NCBI GenBank assembly: GCA_033782935.1
Contig: JAWQEG010000082.1
Location: 2,232,001 to 2,296,000, forward strand
Length of the DNA stretch: 64,000 nt
Source of the DNA: Petrolisthes cinctipes
Lineage: Eukaryota; Arthropoda; Malacostraca; Decapoda; Porcellanidae
Direction: 5' to 3'
This document shows, one piece after another, positions 49,305-61,962 of this stretch (positions are counted from its first letter, which is position 1; the number at the start of each line of letters is the position of its first letter). The translations under genes and the position numbers were made by a program. The notes under the pieces were generated by a model, which had not been told where the DNA came from, did not search any database, and saw nothing but the letters and a program-made list of their open reading frames with translations.

Positions 49305-52300
49305 TAAAATATCGATTTTTAGCATGTTTTGGGCCTATATTTTGAAAATATTCTAGCACTGAGTAGGCATGTACAGATCGCTTCTGGGACCCCAAAATAT
49401 CGAATTTTCGGGTGTTTTGTGCTTGAATTTAAGATATCGACTTTGGGCACCTGAAATATCGATATTTAGCATGTTTTGGGCCTATGTTTTGAAAATATTC
49501 TAGCAGTAAGTAGGCATGTACAGATCGCTTCTGGGACCCCAAAATATCGAATTTTCGGGTGTTTTTGAGCCTGAATTTGAGATATATACGGGTACTGAAG
49601 ATGCATGCACATATCGACTTTTGGGCACCTAAAATATCGATTTTTAGCATGTTCTGGGTCTGTATCTTGAAAACATTCTAACTAGGAGTAGGCATGTACA
49701 GATCGCTTCCAGAAACCAAAAATAACAAATTTTCGGGTGTTTTGAGCCTGAATTTGAGATATAAACGGGTACAGAAAATGCATGCACATATCGACTTTGG
49801 ACACTTAAAATATCGATTTTTAGCATGTTTTGAGCCTATATTTTGAAAACATTTTTAGCACTGAGTAGGTATATACAGATCGCTTCTGGGACCCAAAAAT
49901 TTCGAATTTTCGGGTGTTTTGAGGTTGAATTTAGTATATAAACTGGTGCAGAAGATGCATACACATATTGACTTTGGTCACCTAAAATATCGGTTTTCAG
50001 CATGTTTGTGGCCCGTATCTGAGTAGGCATGTACAGATCGCTTTTGGGACCCCAAAATATCAAATTTTCGGGTGTTTGGAGCCTGAATTTGAAATATAAA
50101 CGGGTACAGAAGATGCATGCACATATCGACTTTTGGGCACTTAAAAGATCGATTTTCAGTATGTTTTGGGTCTGTATTTTGAAAATACTCTAACACGGAG
50201 TAGTCATGTACAGATCGCTTCTGGGACCCCAAAATATCAAATTTTCGGGTGTTTTGGGCCTGAATTTGAGATATCGACTATGGACACTTAAAATATCGAT
50301 TTTTAGCATGTTTTGAGCCTATATTTTGAAAACATTCTAGAACTGAGTAGGTATGTACAGATCGCTTCTAGGACCCCAAAACATCGAGTTTTCGGGTGTT
50401 TTGAGCCTGAATTTGAGATATAAACAGGTACAGAAGATGCATGCACGTATCGACTTTTGGGCACCTAAAAGATCGATTTTCAGTATGTTTTGGTCCTGCA
50501 TTTTGAAAATACTCTAACACGGAGTGGGCATGTACAGATCGCTTCTGGGACCCCAAAATATCGAATTTTCGGGTGTTTTGTGCTTGAATTTAAGATATCG
50601 ACTTTGGGCATATAAAATATCGATATTTAGCATGTTTTGGGCTATGTTTTGAAAATATTCTAGCGGTAAGTAGGCATGTACAGTTCGCTTCTGGGACCCC
50701 AAAATATCGAATTTTCGGGTATTTGGAGCCTGAATTTGAGATATAAACGGGTACAGAAGATGCATGCACATATCGACTTTTGGGCACCTAAAAGATCGAT
50801 TTTCAGTATGTTTTGGGCCTGTATATTGAAAATACTCTAACACGGAGTAGGCATGTACAGATCGCTTCTGGGACCCCAAAACATCAAATTTTCGGTGTTT
50901 TGGGCCTGAATTTGAGATATCGACTTTCGGCACATAAAATATCGATTTTTAGCATGTTATGGGCCTATATTTTAAAAATATTCTAGCACTGAGTAGGCAT
51001 GTACAGATCGCTTCTGGGACCCCAAAATATCGAATTTTCGGGTGTTTTGAACATGAATTTTAGATATAAATGGGTACTGAAGATGCATGCACATTTCGAC
51101 TTTTGGGAATCTAAAATATCGATTTTGAGCATGTTTTTCGTCTGTATCATAAAAACATTCTAGCACTGAGTAGGCATGTACAGATCGCTTCTGGGACCCC
51201 AAAACATCTAGTTTTTGGGTGTTTTGAGCCTGAATTTGAGATATAAACAGGTACAGAAGATGCATGCACGTATCGACTTATGGGCACCTAAAAGATCGAT
51301 TTTCAGTATGTTTTGGCCCTGCATTTTGAAAATACTCTAACACGAAGTGGACATGTACAGATCGCTTCTGGGACCCCAAAATATAGAATTTTCAGGGATT
51401 TTGTGCTTGAATTTAAGATATCGACTTTGGGCACCTAAAATATCTATATTTAGGTTGTTTTGGGCCTATGGTTTGAAATTTTTTTAGCAGTAAGTAGGCA
51501 TGTACAGATCGCTTCTGGGACCCCAAAATAACGAATTTTCGGGTGTTTTGAGCGTGAATTTGAGATATAAACGGTAACTGAAGATGCATGCACATTTCGA
51601 CTTTTGGGCATCTAAACTATCGATTTTGAGCATGTTTTTCGTCTGTATCTTAAAAACATTCTAATCAGGAGTAGGCATGTACAGATCGCTTCGAGGAACC
51701 AAAAATAACGAATTTTCGGGTGTTTTGAGCCTGAATTTGAGATATAAACGGGTACAGAAGATGCATGCACATATCGACTTTGGGCACCTAAAATATCGAT
51801 TTTGAGCATGTTTTTTGTCTGCATCTTGAAAGCATTCTAACTATGATTGCTTCGAGGACCCAAAAATATCGAATTTTCGGGTGTTTTGAGCGTGAATTTG
51901 AGATATAAACGGGTACAAAAGATGCATGCACATATCGACTTTGGGCACTTGAAATATCGATTTTTAGCATGTTTTTAACCTATATTTTGAAAATATTCTA
52001 GCACTGAGTAGGCATGAACAGATCGCTTCTGGGACCCAAAAATATTGAATTTTCGGGTGTTTTGAGGTTGAATTTGGGTTATAAATGTGTGCAGAAGATG
52101 CATACACATATTGACTTTGGGCACCTAAAATATCGATTTTCAGCATATTTTGACCGGTATCTGAGTAGGCATGTACAGATCGCTTCTGGGACCCCAAAAT
52201 ATCGAATTTTCGGGTGTTTGGAGCCTGAATTTGAGATATAAACGGGTACAGAAGATGCATGCACATATCGACGTTTGGGCACCTATAAGATCGATTTTCA

Positions 52301-55300
52301 GTATGTTTTGGGCATGTATTTTGAATATACTCTAACACGGAGTAGGTATGTACAGATTGCTAATGCGACCCCAAAATATCGAATTTTCGGGTGTTTTGGG
52401 CCTGTATTTGAGATATCGACTTTGGGCTCCTAAAATATCGATTGTTAGCATGTTTTGGGCCTATGTTTTGAAAATATTCTAACACTGATTAGGCATGTAC
52501 AGATCGCTTCTGGACCCCAAAATATCGAATTTTCGGGTGTTTATAGCCTGAATTTGAGATATAAACGGGTACAGAAGATGCATGCACATATCGAATTTTG
52601 GACACTTAAAATATCGATTTTAAGCATGTTTTGAGATTATATTTTGAAAACATTCTAGCACTGAGTAGGCATGTACAGATCGCTTCTAGGACCCCAAAAT
52701 ATCGAATTTTCGGGTGTTTGGAGAATGAACTTTGAGATATAAACGGGAACAGAAGATACATGCACATATCGACTTTTGGGCACCTAAAAGATCGATTTTA
52801 AGTATGTTCTGAGCCTGTATTTTAAAAATACTCTAACACGGAGTAGGCATGTACAGATCGCTTCTGGGAACCCAAAATATCGAATTTTCGGTGTTTTGAG
52901 CCTGAATTTGAGATATAAACGGTTACTGAAGATGCATGCAAATTTCGACTTTTGGGGATCTAAAATATCGATTTTGAGCCTGTTTTTGGTGTGTATCATG
53001 AAAACATTCTAACTAGGAGTAGGCATGTACAGATCACTTTGAGGACCCCAAAAAAACGAATTTTCGGGTGTTTTGAGCCTGAATTTGAGATATAAACGGG
53101 TACAGAAGATGCATGCACATATCGACTTTGGACACTTAAAATAGCGATTATTAGTATGTTTAAGCCTATATTTTGAAAACATTCTAACACTGAGTAGGCA
53201 TGTACAGTTCGCTTCTGGGACCCAAAAATATCGAATTTTCGGGTGTTTTGAGGTTGAATTTGGTATATAAACGGGTGCAGAAGATGCATACACATATTGA
53301 CTTTGGGCACCTAAAATATCGATTTTCAGCATGTTTTGGCCTGTATCTGAGTAGGCATGTACAGATCGCTTCTGGGACCTCAAAATAACGAATTTTCGGG
53401 TGTTTGAAGCCTGAATTTGAGATATAAACCGGTACAAAAGATGCATGCACATATCGACTTTTGGGCACGAATAAGATCGATTTTCAGTATGTTTTGGGCC
53501 TGTATTTTGAATATACTCTAACACGGAGTAGGTATGTACAGATTGCTAATGGGACCCCAAAATATCGAATTTTCGGGTGTTTTGGGCCTGTATTTGAGAT
53601 ATCGACTTTGGGCTCCTAAAATATCGATTGTTAGCATGTTTTGGGCCTATGTTTTGAAAATATTCTAACACTGATTAGGCATGTACAGATCGCTTCTGGG
53701 ACCCCAAAATATCTTATTTTCAGGTGTTTTGAGCCTGAATTTGAGAGGTAAACGGGTACTGAAGAGGCATGCACATATAGACTTTTAGGCACCTAAAATA
53801 TCGATTTTGAGCATGTTTTTTGTCTGTATCTTGAAAACATTCTAACTAGGAGTAGGCATGTACAGATCGCTTCGAGGACCCAATAATAACGAATTTTCGG
53901 GTGTTTTGGGCCTGAATTTGAGATATAAACGGGTACAAAAGATGCATGCACATATCGACTTTGGACACTTAAAATATCGATTTTTAGCATGTTTTGAGCC
54001 TATATTTTGAACATATTTTACCACTGAGTAGGCATGAACAGATCGCTTCTGGGACCCAAAAATATTGAATTTTCGGGTGTTTTGAGGTTGAATTTGGGTT
54101 ATAAACGGGTGCAGAAGATGAATACACATATTGACTTTGGGCACCTAAAATATCGATTTTCAGCATGTTTTGGCCTCTATCTGAGCAGGCATGTAGAGAT
54201 CGCTTCTGGGACCCCAAAATAACTAATTTTCGGGTGTTTGGAGCCTGAATTTAATATATAAACGGGTACAGAAGATTCATGCACATATCGACTTTTGGAC
54301 ACCTAAAATATCGATTTTCAGTATGTTTTGGGCCTGTATTTTGAAAATACTCTAACACGGAGTAGGCATGTACAGATCGCTTCTAGGACCCAAAAATAAC
54401 GAATTTTCGGGTGTTTTGAGCCAGAATTTGAGATATAAACGGGTACAGAAGATGCATGCACATATCGACTTTGGACACTTAAAATATCGATTTTAAGCAT
54501 GTTTTGAGCCTATATTTTGAAAACATTCTAGCACTGAATAGGCATGTACAGATCGCTTCTGGGACCCCAAAATATTGAATTTTCGGGTGTTTTTAGCCTG
54601 AATTTGAGATATAAACGGGTACAGAAGATGCATGCACATATTGACTTTTGACACTTAAAATATCGATTTTAAGCATGTTTTAAGCCTATATTATAAAAAC
54701 ATTCTAGCACTAAGTAGGCATGTACAAATCGCTTCTGGGACCCCAAATTATCGATTTTTTGGGTGTTTGGAGCCAGAATTTGAGATATAAACGGGTACAG
54801 AAGATGCATGCACATACCGACATTGGACACTTAAAATATCGATTTTTAGAATGTTTTGAGCCTATATATTTAAAACATTCTAGTACTGAGTAGGCATGTA
54901 CAGATCGCTTCTGGGACCCCAAAATATCGAATTTTCGGGTGTTTGGAGCCTGAATTTGAGATATAAACGGGTATAGAAGATGCATGCACATATCGACTTT
55001 TGGGCACCTAAAATATCGATTTTCAGTATGTTTTGGGCATGTATTTTGAAAATACTCTAACACGGAGTAGGCATGTACAGATCGCTTCTGGGACCCCAAA
55101 ATATCAAATTTTCGGGTGTTTTGGACCTGAAATTGAAATATCGACTTTGGGCACCTAAAATATCGATTTTTAGCATGTTTTGGTCCTATATTTTGAAAAT
55201 ATTCTAGCACTCATTAGGCATGTACAGATCGCTTCTGCGACCCAAAAATATCGAATTTTCGGGTGTTTTGAGGTTGAATTTGGGATATAAACGGGTGCAG

Positions 55301-55537
55301 AAGATGCATACACATATTGACTTTGGGCACCTAAAACATCGGTTTTCAGCATGTTTTGGCCTGTATCTGAGTAGGCATGTACAGATCGCTTCTGGACCCC
55401 AAAATATTGAATTTTCGGGTGTTTATAGCCTGAATTTGAGATATAAACGGGTACAGAAGATGCATGCATATATCGACTTTTGGGCACCTAAAAGATCGAT
55501 TTTAAGTATGTTTTGGGCCTGTATTTTAAAAATACTC
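49305..55537. repeat. Block A, copy 2 (6.2 kb)
   Basis: Near-identical to 27503-33911. Near 51160 it reads CATAAAAACATTCTAGCACTGAG, whereas copy 1 has CATAAAAACATTCTAACTAGGAG followed by one complete La monomer. An exchange between the identical AAAACATTCTA runs removed exactly 176 bp. A few substitutions distinguish the copies, for example GACTATGG at 50277 against GACTTTGG and CTTCTAGG at 50366 against CTTCTGGG. It ends near 55537, where ACTCTAACACGG is replaced by ACTCTAGCACTG. Confidence 0.9.
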
Positions 55538-56521
55538 TAGCACTGAGTAGGCATGTACAGATCGCTTCTGGGACGCCAAAATATCTAATTTTTGGATGTT
55601 TTGAGCCTGAATTTGAGATATAAACGGGTATTGAAGATGCATGCACATATCGACTTTTATGCACCTAAAATATCGATTTTGAGCATATTTTTTGTCTGTA
55701 TCTTGAAAACATTCTAAGTAGGAGTAGGCATATACAGATCGCTTCTAGGACCCAAAAAAAACGAATTTTCGGTGTTTTGAGCCTGAATTTGAGATATAAA
55801 CGGGTACAGAAGATGCATATACATATCGACTTTGGACTCTTAAAATATCAATTTTTAGCATGTTTTGAGCCTATATTTTGAAAATATTCTAGCACTAAGT
55901 AGGCATGTACAGATCGCTTCCGTGACCCAAAAATATCGAATTTTCGGGTGTTTTTGAGGTTGAATTTGGGATATAAATGGATGCAGAAGATGCATATACA
56001 TATTGACTTTGGGCACTTAAAATTTCGATTTTCAGCATGTTTTGGCCTGTATCTGAGTATCCATGTACAGTTCGCTTCTTGGACCCCAAAATAGCGAGTT
56101 TTCGGGTGTTTGGAGCCTGAATTTGAGATATAAACGGGTACAGAAGATGCATGCACATATCGACTTTTGGGCACCTAAAAGATCGATTTTCAGTATGTTT
56201 TGGGGCTGTATTTTGAATATACTCTAACACGGAGTAGGCATGTACAGATCGCTAATGGGTCCCCAAAATATCGAATTTTCGGGTGTTTTGGGCCTGTATT
56301 TGAGATATCGACTTTGGGCACCAAAAATATCGATTGTTAGCATGTTTTGGGCCTATGTTTTGAAAATATTCTAACACTGATTAGGCATCTACAGATCGCT
56401 TATGGGACCCCAAAATATCTTAATTTCAGGTTTTGAGCCTGAATTTGAGATATAAATTAGTACTGAAGAGGCATGCACATATCGACTTTTGGGCACCTAA
56501 AAGATCGATTTTCAGTATGTT
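55538..56521. repeat. Rearranged 5,258-bp unit piece; 1,342-bp duplication copy 1
   Basis: Matches about 36125-37108 at offset 19,413 and is repeated at 56880-57863 (offset 1,342). Landmarks are GGGACGCCAAAATATCTAATTTTTGGATG, GAGCATATTTTTTGTCTG, CCCAAAAAAAACG and AAATGGATGCAGAAGATGCATATAC. This copy carries private changes such as AGTATCCATGTACAG near 56056 and ATATAAATTAGTACTG near 56450. It is joined on the left directly to block A copy 2. Confidence 0.83.
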
Positions 56522-58700
56522 TTCGGCCTGTATTTTGAATATATTCTAGCACTCAGTAGGCATGTACAAATCGCTTCTGGGACCCAAAAATATCGAATTT
56601 TCGGGTGTTTTGAGGTTGAATTTGGGATATAAACGGGTGCAGAAGATGCATACACATATTGACTTTGGGCACCTAAAACATCGGTTTTCAGCATGTTTTG
56701 GCCTGTATCTGAGTAGGCATGTACAGATCGCTTCTGGACTCCAAAATATTGAATTTTCGGGTGTTTATAGCCTGAATTTGAGATATAAACGGGTACAGAA
56801 GATGCATGCACATATCGAATTTTGGGCACCTAAAAGATCGATTTTCAGTATGTTTTCGGCCTGTATTTTGAAAATACTCTAGCACTGAGTAGGCATGTAC
56901 AGATCGCTTCTGGGACGCCAAAATATCTAATTTTTGGATGTTTTGAGCCTGAATTTGAGATATAAACGGGTATTGAAGATGCATGCACATATCGACTTTT
57001 ATGCACCTAAAATATCGATTTTGAGCATATTTTTTGTCTGTATCTTGAAAACATTCTAATTAGGAGTAGGCATATACAGATCGCTTCTAGGACCCAAAAA
57101 AAACGAATTTTCGGAGTTTTGAGCCTGAATTTGAGATATAAACGGGTACAGAAGATGCATATACATATCGACTTTGGACTCTTAAAATATCAATTTTTAG
57201 CATGTTTTGAGCCTATATTTTGAAAATATTCTAGCACTAAGTAGGCATGTACAGATTGCTTCTGTGACCCAAAAATATCGAATTTTCGGGTGTTTTTGAG
57301 GTTGAATTTGGGATATAAATGGATGCAGAAGATGCATATACATATTGACTTTGGGCACTTAAAATTTCGATTTTCAGCATGTTTTGGCCTGTATCTGAGT
57401 AGGCATGTATAGTTCGCTTCTGGGACCCCAAAATAGAGAGTTTTCGGGTGTTTGGAGCCTGAATTTGAGATATAAACGGGTACAGAAGATGCATGCACAA
57501 ATCGACTTTTGGGCACCTAAAAGATCGATTTTCAGTATGTTTTGGGCCTGTATTTTGAATATACTCTAACACGGAGTAGGCATGTACAGATCGCTAATGG
57601 GACCCCAAAATATCGAATTTTCGGGTGTTTTGGGCCTGTATTTGAGATATCGACTTTGGGCACCAAAAATATCGATTGTTAGCATGTTTTGGGCCTATGT
57701 TTTGAAAATATTCTAACACTGATTAGGCATCTACAGATCGCTTCTGGGACCCCAAAATATCTTATTTTCAGGTTTTGAGCCTGAATTTGAGATATAAACG
57801 GGTACTGAAGAGGCATGCACATATCGACTTTTGGGCACCTAAAAGATCGATTTTCAGTATGTTTTGGGCCTGTATTTTGAAAATACTCTAACACGGAGTA
57901 GGCATGTACAGATTGCTTCTAGGACCCAAAAATAACGAATTTTCGGGTGTTTTGAGCCTGAATTTGAGATATAAACGGGTACAGAAGATGCATGCACATA
58001 TCGACTTTGGACTCTTAAAATATCGATTTTAAGCATGTTCTGAGCCTATATTTTGAAAAAATTCTAGCACTGAGTAGGCATGTACAGATCGCTTCTGGGA
58101 CCCCAAAATATTGAATTTTTGAGTGTTTTGAGACTGAATTTGAGATATAAACGGGTACAGAAGATGCATGCACATATTGACTTTGGACACTTAAAATTTC
58201 GATTTTTAGCATGTTTTGAGCCTATATTTTGAAAACATTCTAGCACTGAATAGGCATGTACAGATCGCTTCTGGGACCCCAAAATATTGAATTTTCGGGT
58301 GTTTTGAGCCTGAATTTGAGATATCAACGGGTACAGAAGATGCATGCACATATTGACTTTGGACACTTAAAATATCGATTTTAAGCATGTTTTAAGCCTA
58401 TATTTTAAAAACATTCTAGCACTGAGTAGGCATGTACAGATCGCTTCTAGGACCCCAAAATATCGATTTTTTGGGTGTTTGGAGCCTGAATTTGAGAAAT
58501 AAACGTGTACAGACGATGAATGCATATATCGACTTTGGACACTTAAAATATCGATTTTTAGAATGTTTTGAGCCTATATATTTAAAACATTCTAGTACTG
58601 AGTAGGCATGTACAGATCGCTTCTGGGACCCCAAAATATCAAATTTTTGGGTGTTTGGAGCCTGAATTTGAGATATAAACGGGTACAGAAGATGCATGCA
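56522..58700. repeat. 5,258-bp unit fragment (matches 35.77-37.95 kb)
   Basis: Matches 35767-37945 at offset 20,755 with few differences. It contains the second copy of the 1,342-bp duplication (56880-57863), and then La-type monomers with AATATTGAATTTTTGAGTG and GATATCAACGGGTAC as at 37.35-37.58 kb. Around 58.6-58.7 kb the best match changes to 33.36 kb. Confidence 0.83.
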
Positions 58701-59699
58701 CATATCGACTTTTGGGCACCTAAAATATCGATTTTCAGTATGTTTTGGGCATGTATTTTGAAAATACTCTAACACGGAGTAGGCATGTACAGATCGCTTC
58801 TGGGACCCCAAAATATCAAATTTTCGGGTGTTTTGGGCCTGAAATTGAAATATCGACTTTGGGCACCTAAAATATCGATTTTTAGCATGTTTTGGTCCTA
58901 TATTTTGAAAATATTCTAGCACTCAGTAGGCATGTACAGATCGCTTCTGCGACCCAAAAATATCGAATTTTCGGGTGTTTTGAGGTTGAATTTGGGATAT
59001 AAACGGGTGCAGAAGATGCATACACATATTGACTTTGGGCACCTAAAACATCGGTTTTCAGCATGTTTTGGCCTGTATCTGAGTAGGCATGTACAGATCG
59101 CTTCTGGACCCCAAAATATCGAATTTTCGGGTGTTTATAGCCTGAATTTGAGATATAAACGGGAACAGAAGATGCATGCATATATCGACTTTTGGGCACC
59201 TATAAGATCGATTTTCAGTATGTTTTGGGCCTGTATTTTAAAAATACTCTAACACGGAGTAGGCATGTACAGATCGCTTCTGGGAACCCAAAATATCGAA
59301 TTTTCAGAGTTTTGAGCCTGAATTTGAGTTATAAACGGATACTGAAGATGCATGCAAATTTCGACTTTTGGGGATCTAAAATATCGATTTTGAGCCTGTT
59401 TTTGGTGTGTATCATGAAAACATTCTAACTAGGAGTAGGCATGTACAGATCGCTTCTGGGACCCAAAAATATCGAATTTTCAGGTGTTTGGAGCCTGAAT
59501 TTGAGATAAAAACGCGTACAAAAGATGCATGCACATATCTACTTTTGGGCACCTATAAGATCGATTTTCAGTATGTTTTGGGCCTGTATTTTGAATATAC
59601 TCTAACACGGAGTAGGCATGTACAGATCGCTAATGGGACCCCAAAATATCGAATTTTCGGGTGTTTTGGGCCTGTATTTGAGATATCGACTTTGGGCAC
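58701..59699. repeat. Segment matching 33.36-34.36 kb
   Basis: Aligns at offset 25,338 with 33363-34361, which spans the end of block A and the start of the 5,258-bp unit. Shared rare features are GCGACCCAAAAATATCG, CTAAAACATCGG, GTTTATAGCCTG, GGGGATCTAAAATATCG and GAGCCTGTTTTTGGTGTGTATCATG. It ends near 59699, where CACCAAAAATATCGATTGTTAG is replaced by CACCTAAAATATCGATTTTTAG. This is the right edge of the recently amplified domain. Confidence 0.83.
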
Positions 59700-60585
59700 C
59701 TAAAATATCGATTTTTAGCATGATTTGGGCCTATATTTTGAAAATATTCTAGCACTGAGTAGGCATGTACAGATCGCTTCTGGCACCAAAAAATATCGAA
59801 TTTTCGGGTGTTTTGAGCCTGAGTTTGAGATATAAACGGGTACTGAAGATGCATGCACATATCGACTTTTGGGCACCTAAAATATCGATTTTTAGCATGT
59901 TCTGGGTCTGTATCTTGAAAACATTCTAACTAGGAGTAGGCATGTACAGATCGCTTCTAGAACCCAAAAATAATTAATTTTCGGGTGTTTTGAGCCTGAA
60001 TTTGAGATATAAACGGGTACAGAAGATGCATGCACATATCGACTTTGGACACTTAAAATATCGATTTTTAGCATGTTTTAAGCCTATATTTTGAAAACAA
60101 TTTTAGCACTGAGTAGGTATGTACGGATTGCTTCTGGGACCCAAAAATATCGAATTTTCGGGTGTTTTGAGGTTGAATTTGGGTTATAAACGGGTGCAGA
60201 AGATTCATACACATATTGACTTTGGGCACCTAAAATATCGGTTTTCAGCATGTTTTGGCCTGTATCTGAGTAGACATGTACAGATCGCTTCTGGGACCCC
60301 AAAATATCGAATTTTCGGGTGTTTAGAGCCTAAATTTGTGATATAAACGGGTTCAGAAGATGCATGAAGATATCGACTTTTGGGCACCTAAAACATCGAT
60401 TTTCAGTATGTTTTGGGCCTGTATTATGAAAATACTCTAACACGGAGTAGGCATGTACTGATCGCTTCTGGGACCCCAGTATATCGAATTTTCGGGTGTT
60501 TCGAGCCTGAATTTGAGATATAAACGGGTACTGAAGATGCATGCACATATCGACTTTTGGGCACCTAAAATATCGATTTTCAGTA
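59690..60585. repeat. 0.9-kb segment repeated at +2,023 bp, copy 1
   Basis: Matches 61713-62608 at offset 2,023. Shared rare features are GCATGATTTGGGCC, CTGGCACCAAAAAATATCG, AATAATTAATTTTCGGG and CTAAAACATCGATTTTCAG. The copies differ at many single bases, so this duplication is clearly older than those in 27-59 kb. Confidence 0.8.
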
Positions 60586-61303
60586 TGTTTTGGGCATGTA
60601 TTTTGAAAATACTCTAACACGGAGTAGGCATGTACAGATCGCTTCTGGGACCCCAAAATATCAAATTTTCGGGTGTTTTGGGCCTGAAATTTAGATATCG
60701 ACTTTGGGCACATATAATATCGATTTTTAGCATGTTTTGGGCCTATATTTTGAAAATATTCTAGCACTCAGTCGGCATGTACAGATCGCTTCTGGGACCC
60801 AAAAATATCGAGTTTTCGGGTGTTTATAGCCTGAATTTGAGATATAAAAGGGTACAGAAGATACATGCACATATCGAATTTTGGGCACCTAAAAGATCGA
60901 TTTTCAGTATGTTTTCGGCTTGTATTTTGAAAATACTCTAACACTAAGTAGGCATGTACAGATCGCTTCTGGGACGCCAAAATATCTAATTTTCGGATGT
61001 TTTGAGCCTGAATTTGAGATATAAACGGGTATTGAAGAAGCATGCACATATCAGCTTTTATGCACCTCCAATATCGATTTTGAACATAATTTTTGTCTGT
61101 ATCTTGAAAACATTCTAAGTAGGAGTAGGCAAGTACAGATCGCTTCTAGGACCCAAAAATAACGAATTTTCGGTGTTTTGAGCCTGAATTTGAGATATAA
61201 ACGGGTACAGAAGATGCATATACATATCGACTTTGGACTCTTAAAATATCGATTTTTAGCATGTTTTGAGCCTATATTTTGAAAATATTCGAGCACTAAG
61301 TAG

Positions 61304-61461
61304 GCATGTACAGATCGCTTCTGTGACCCAAAAATATCGAATTTTCGGGTGTTTTTGAGGATGAATTTGGGATATAAATGAGTACAGAAGATGCATACAC
61401 ATATTGACTTTGGGCACTTAAAATTTCGATTTTCAGCATGTTTTGGCCTGTATTTGAGTAG
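61304..61461 (+). repeat. Representative monomer, medium class M (157-159 bp)
   Basis: M has TTTTGAGGTTGAATTTGGGATATAAA-type sequence in its first half (here GAGGATGAATTTGGG), GCATACACATATTGACTTTGGGCAC in the middle, and ends TTTTGGCCTGTATCTGAGTAG or near it (here TATTTGAGTAG). Relative to full-length classes about 19 bp of the tail, the TTTTGAAAA...TCTA portion, are missing. It shares GAGGTTGAATTT with class E and is most simply an E monomer with a deleted tail. The first M I find starts at 20182; none occurs to its left. Confidence 0.88.
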
Positions 61462-61785
61462 GCATGTACAGATCGCTTCTGGGACCAGAAAATATCGAAT
61501 TTTCGGGTGTTTGGAGCCTGAATTTGAGATATAAACGGGTACAGAAGATGCATGCACATATCGACTTTTGGGCACCCAAAAGATCGATTTTCAGTATGTT
61601 TTGGGCCTGTATTATGAAAATACTCTAAAACGGAGTAGGCATGTACAGATCGCTTCTGGGACCCCAATATATCGAATTTTCGGGTGTTTTGGGGCTGAAT
61701 TTGAGATATCGACTTTGGGCACCTAAAATATCGATTTTGAGCATGATTTGGGCCTATATTTTGAAAATATTCTAGCACTGAGTAG

Positions 61786-61962
61786 GCATGTACAGATCGC
61801 TTCTGGCACCAAAAAATATCGAATTTTCGGGTGTTTTGAGCCTGAGTTTGAGATATAAACGGGTACTGAAGATGCATGCACATATCGACTTTTGGGCACC
61901 TAAAATATCGATTTTGAGCATGTTCTGGGTCTGTATCTTGAAAACATTCTAACTAGGAGGAG
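61786..61962 (+). repeat. Representative monomer, class Lc (177 bp)
   Basis: Class Lc is recognised by GTACTGAAGATGCATG in the middle (right domain), CACCTAAAATATCGATTTTGAGCATG and a tail GGGTCTGTATCTTGAAAACATTCTAACTAGGAGTAG-like. This is the only class with CTAACTAGGAGTAG at its end (here CTAACTAGGAGGAG). It follows S and precedes La in the pentamer. Confidence 0.9.
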
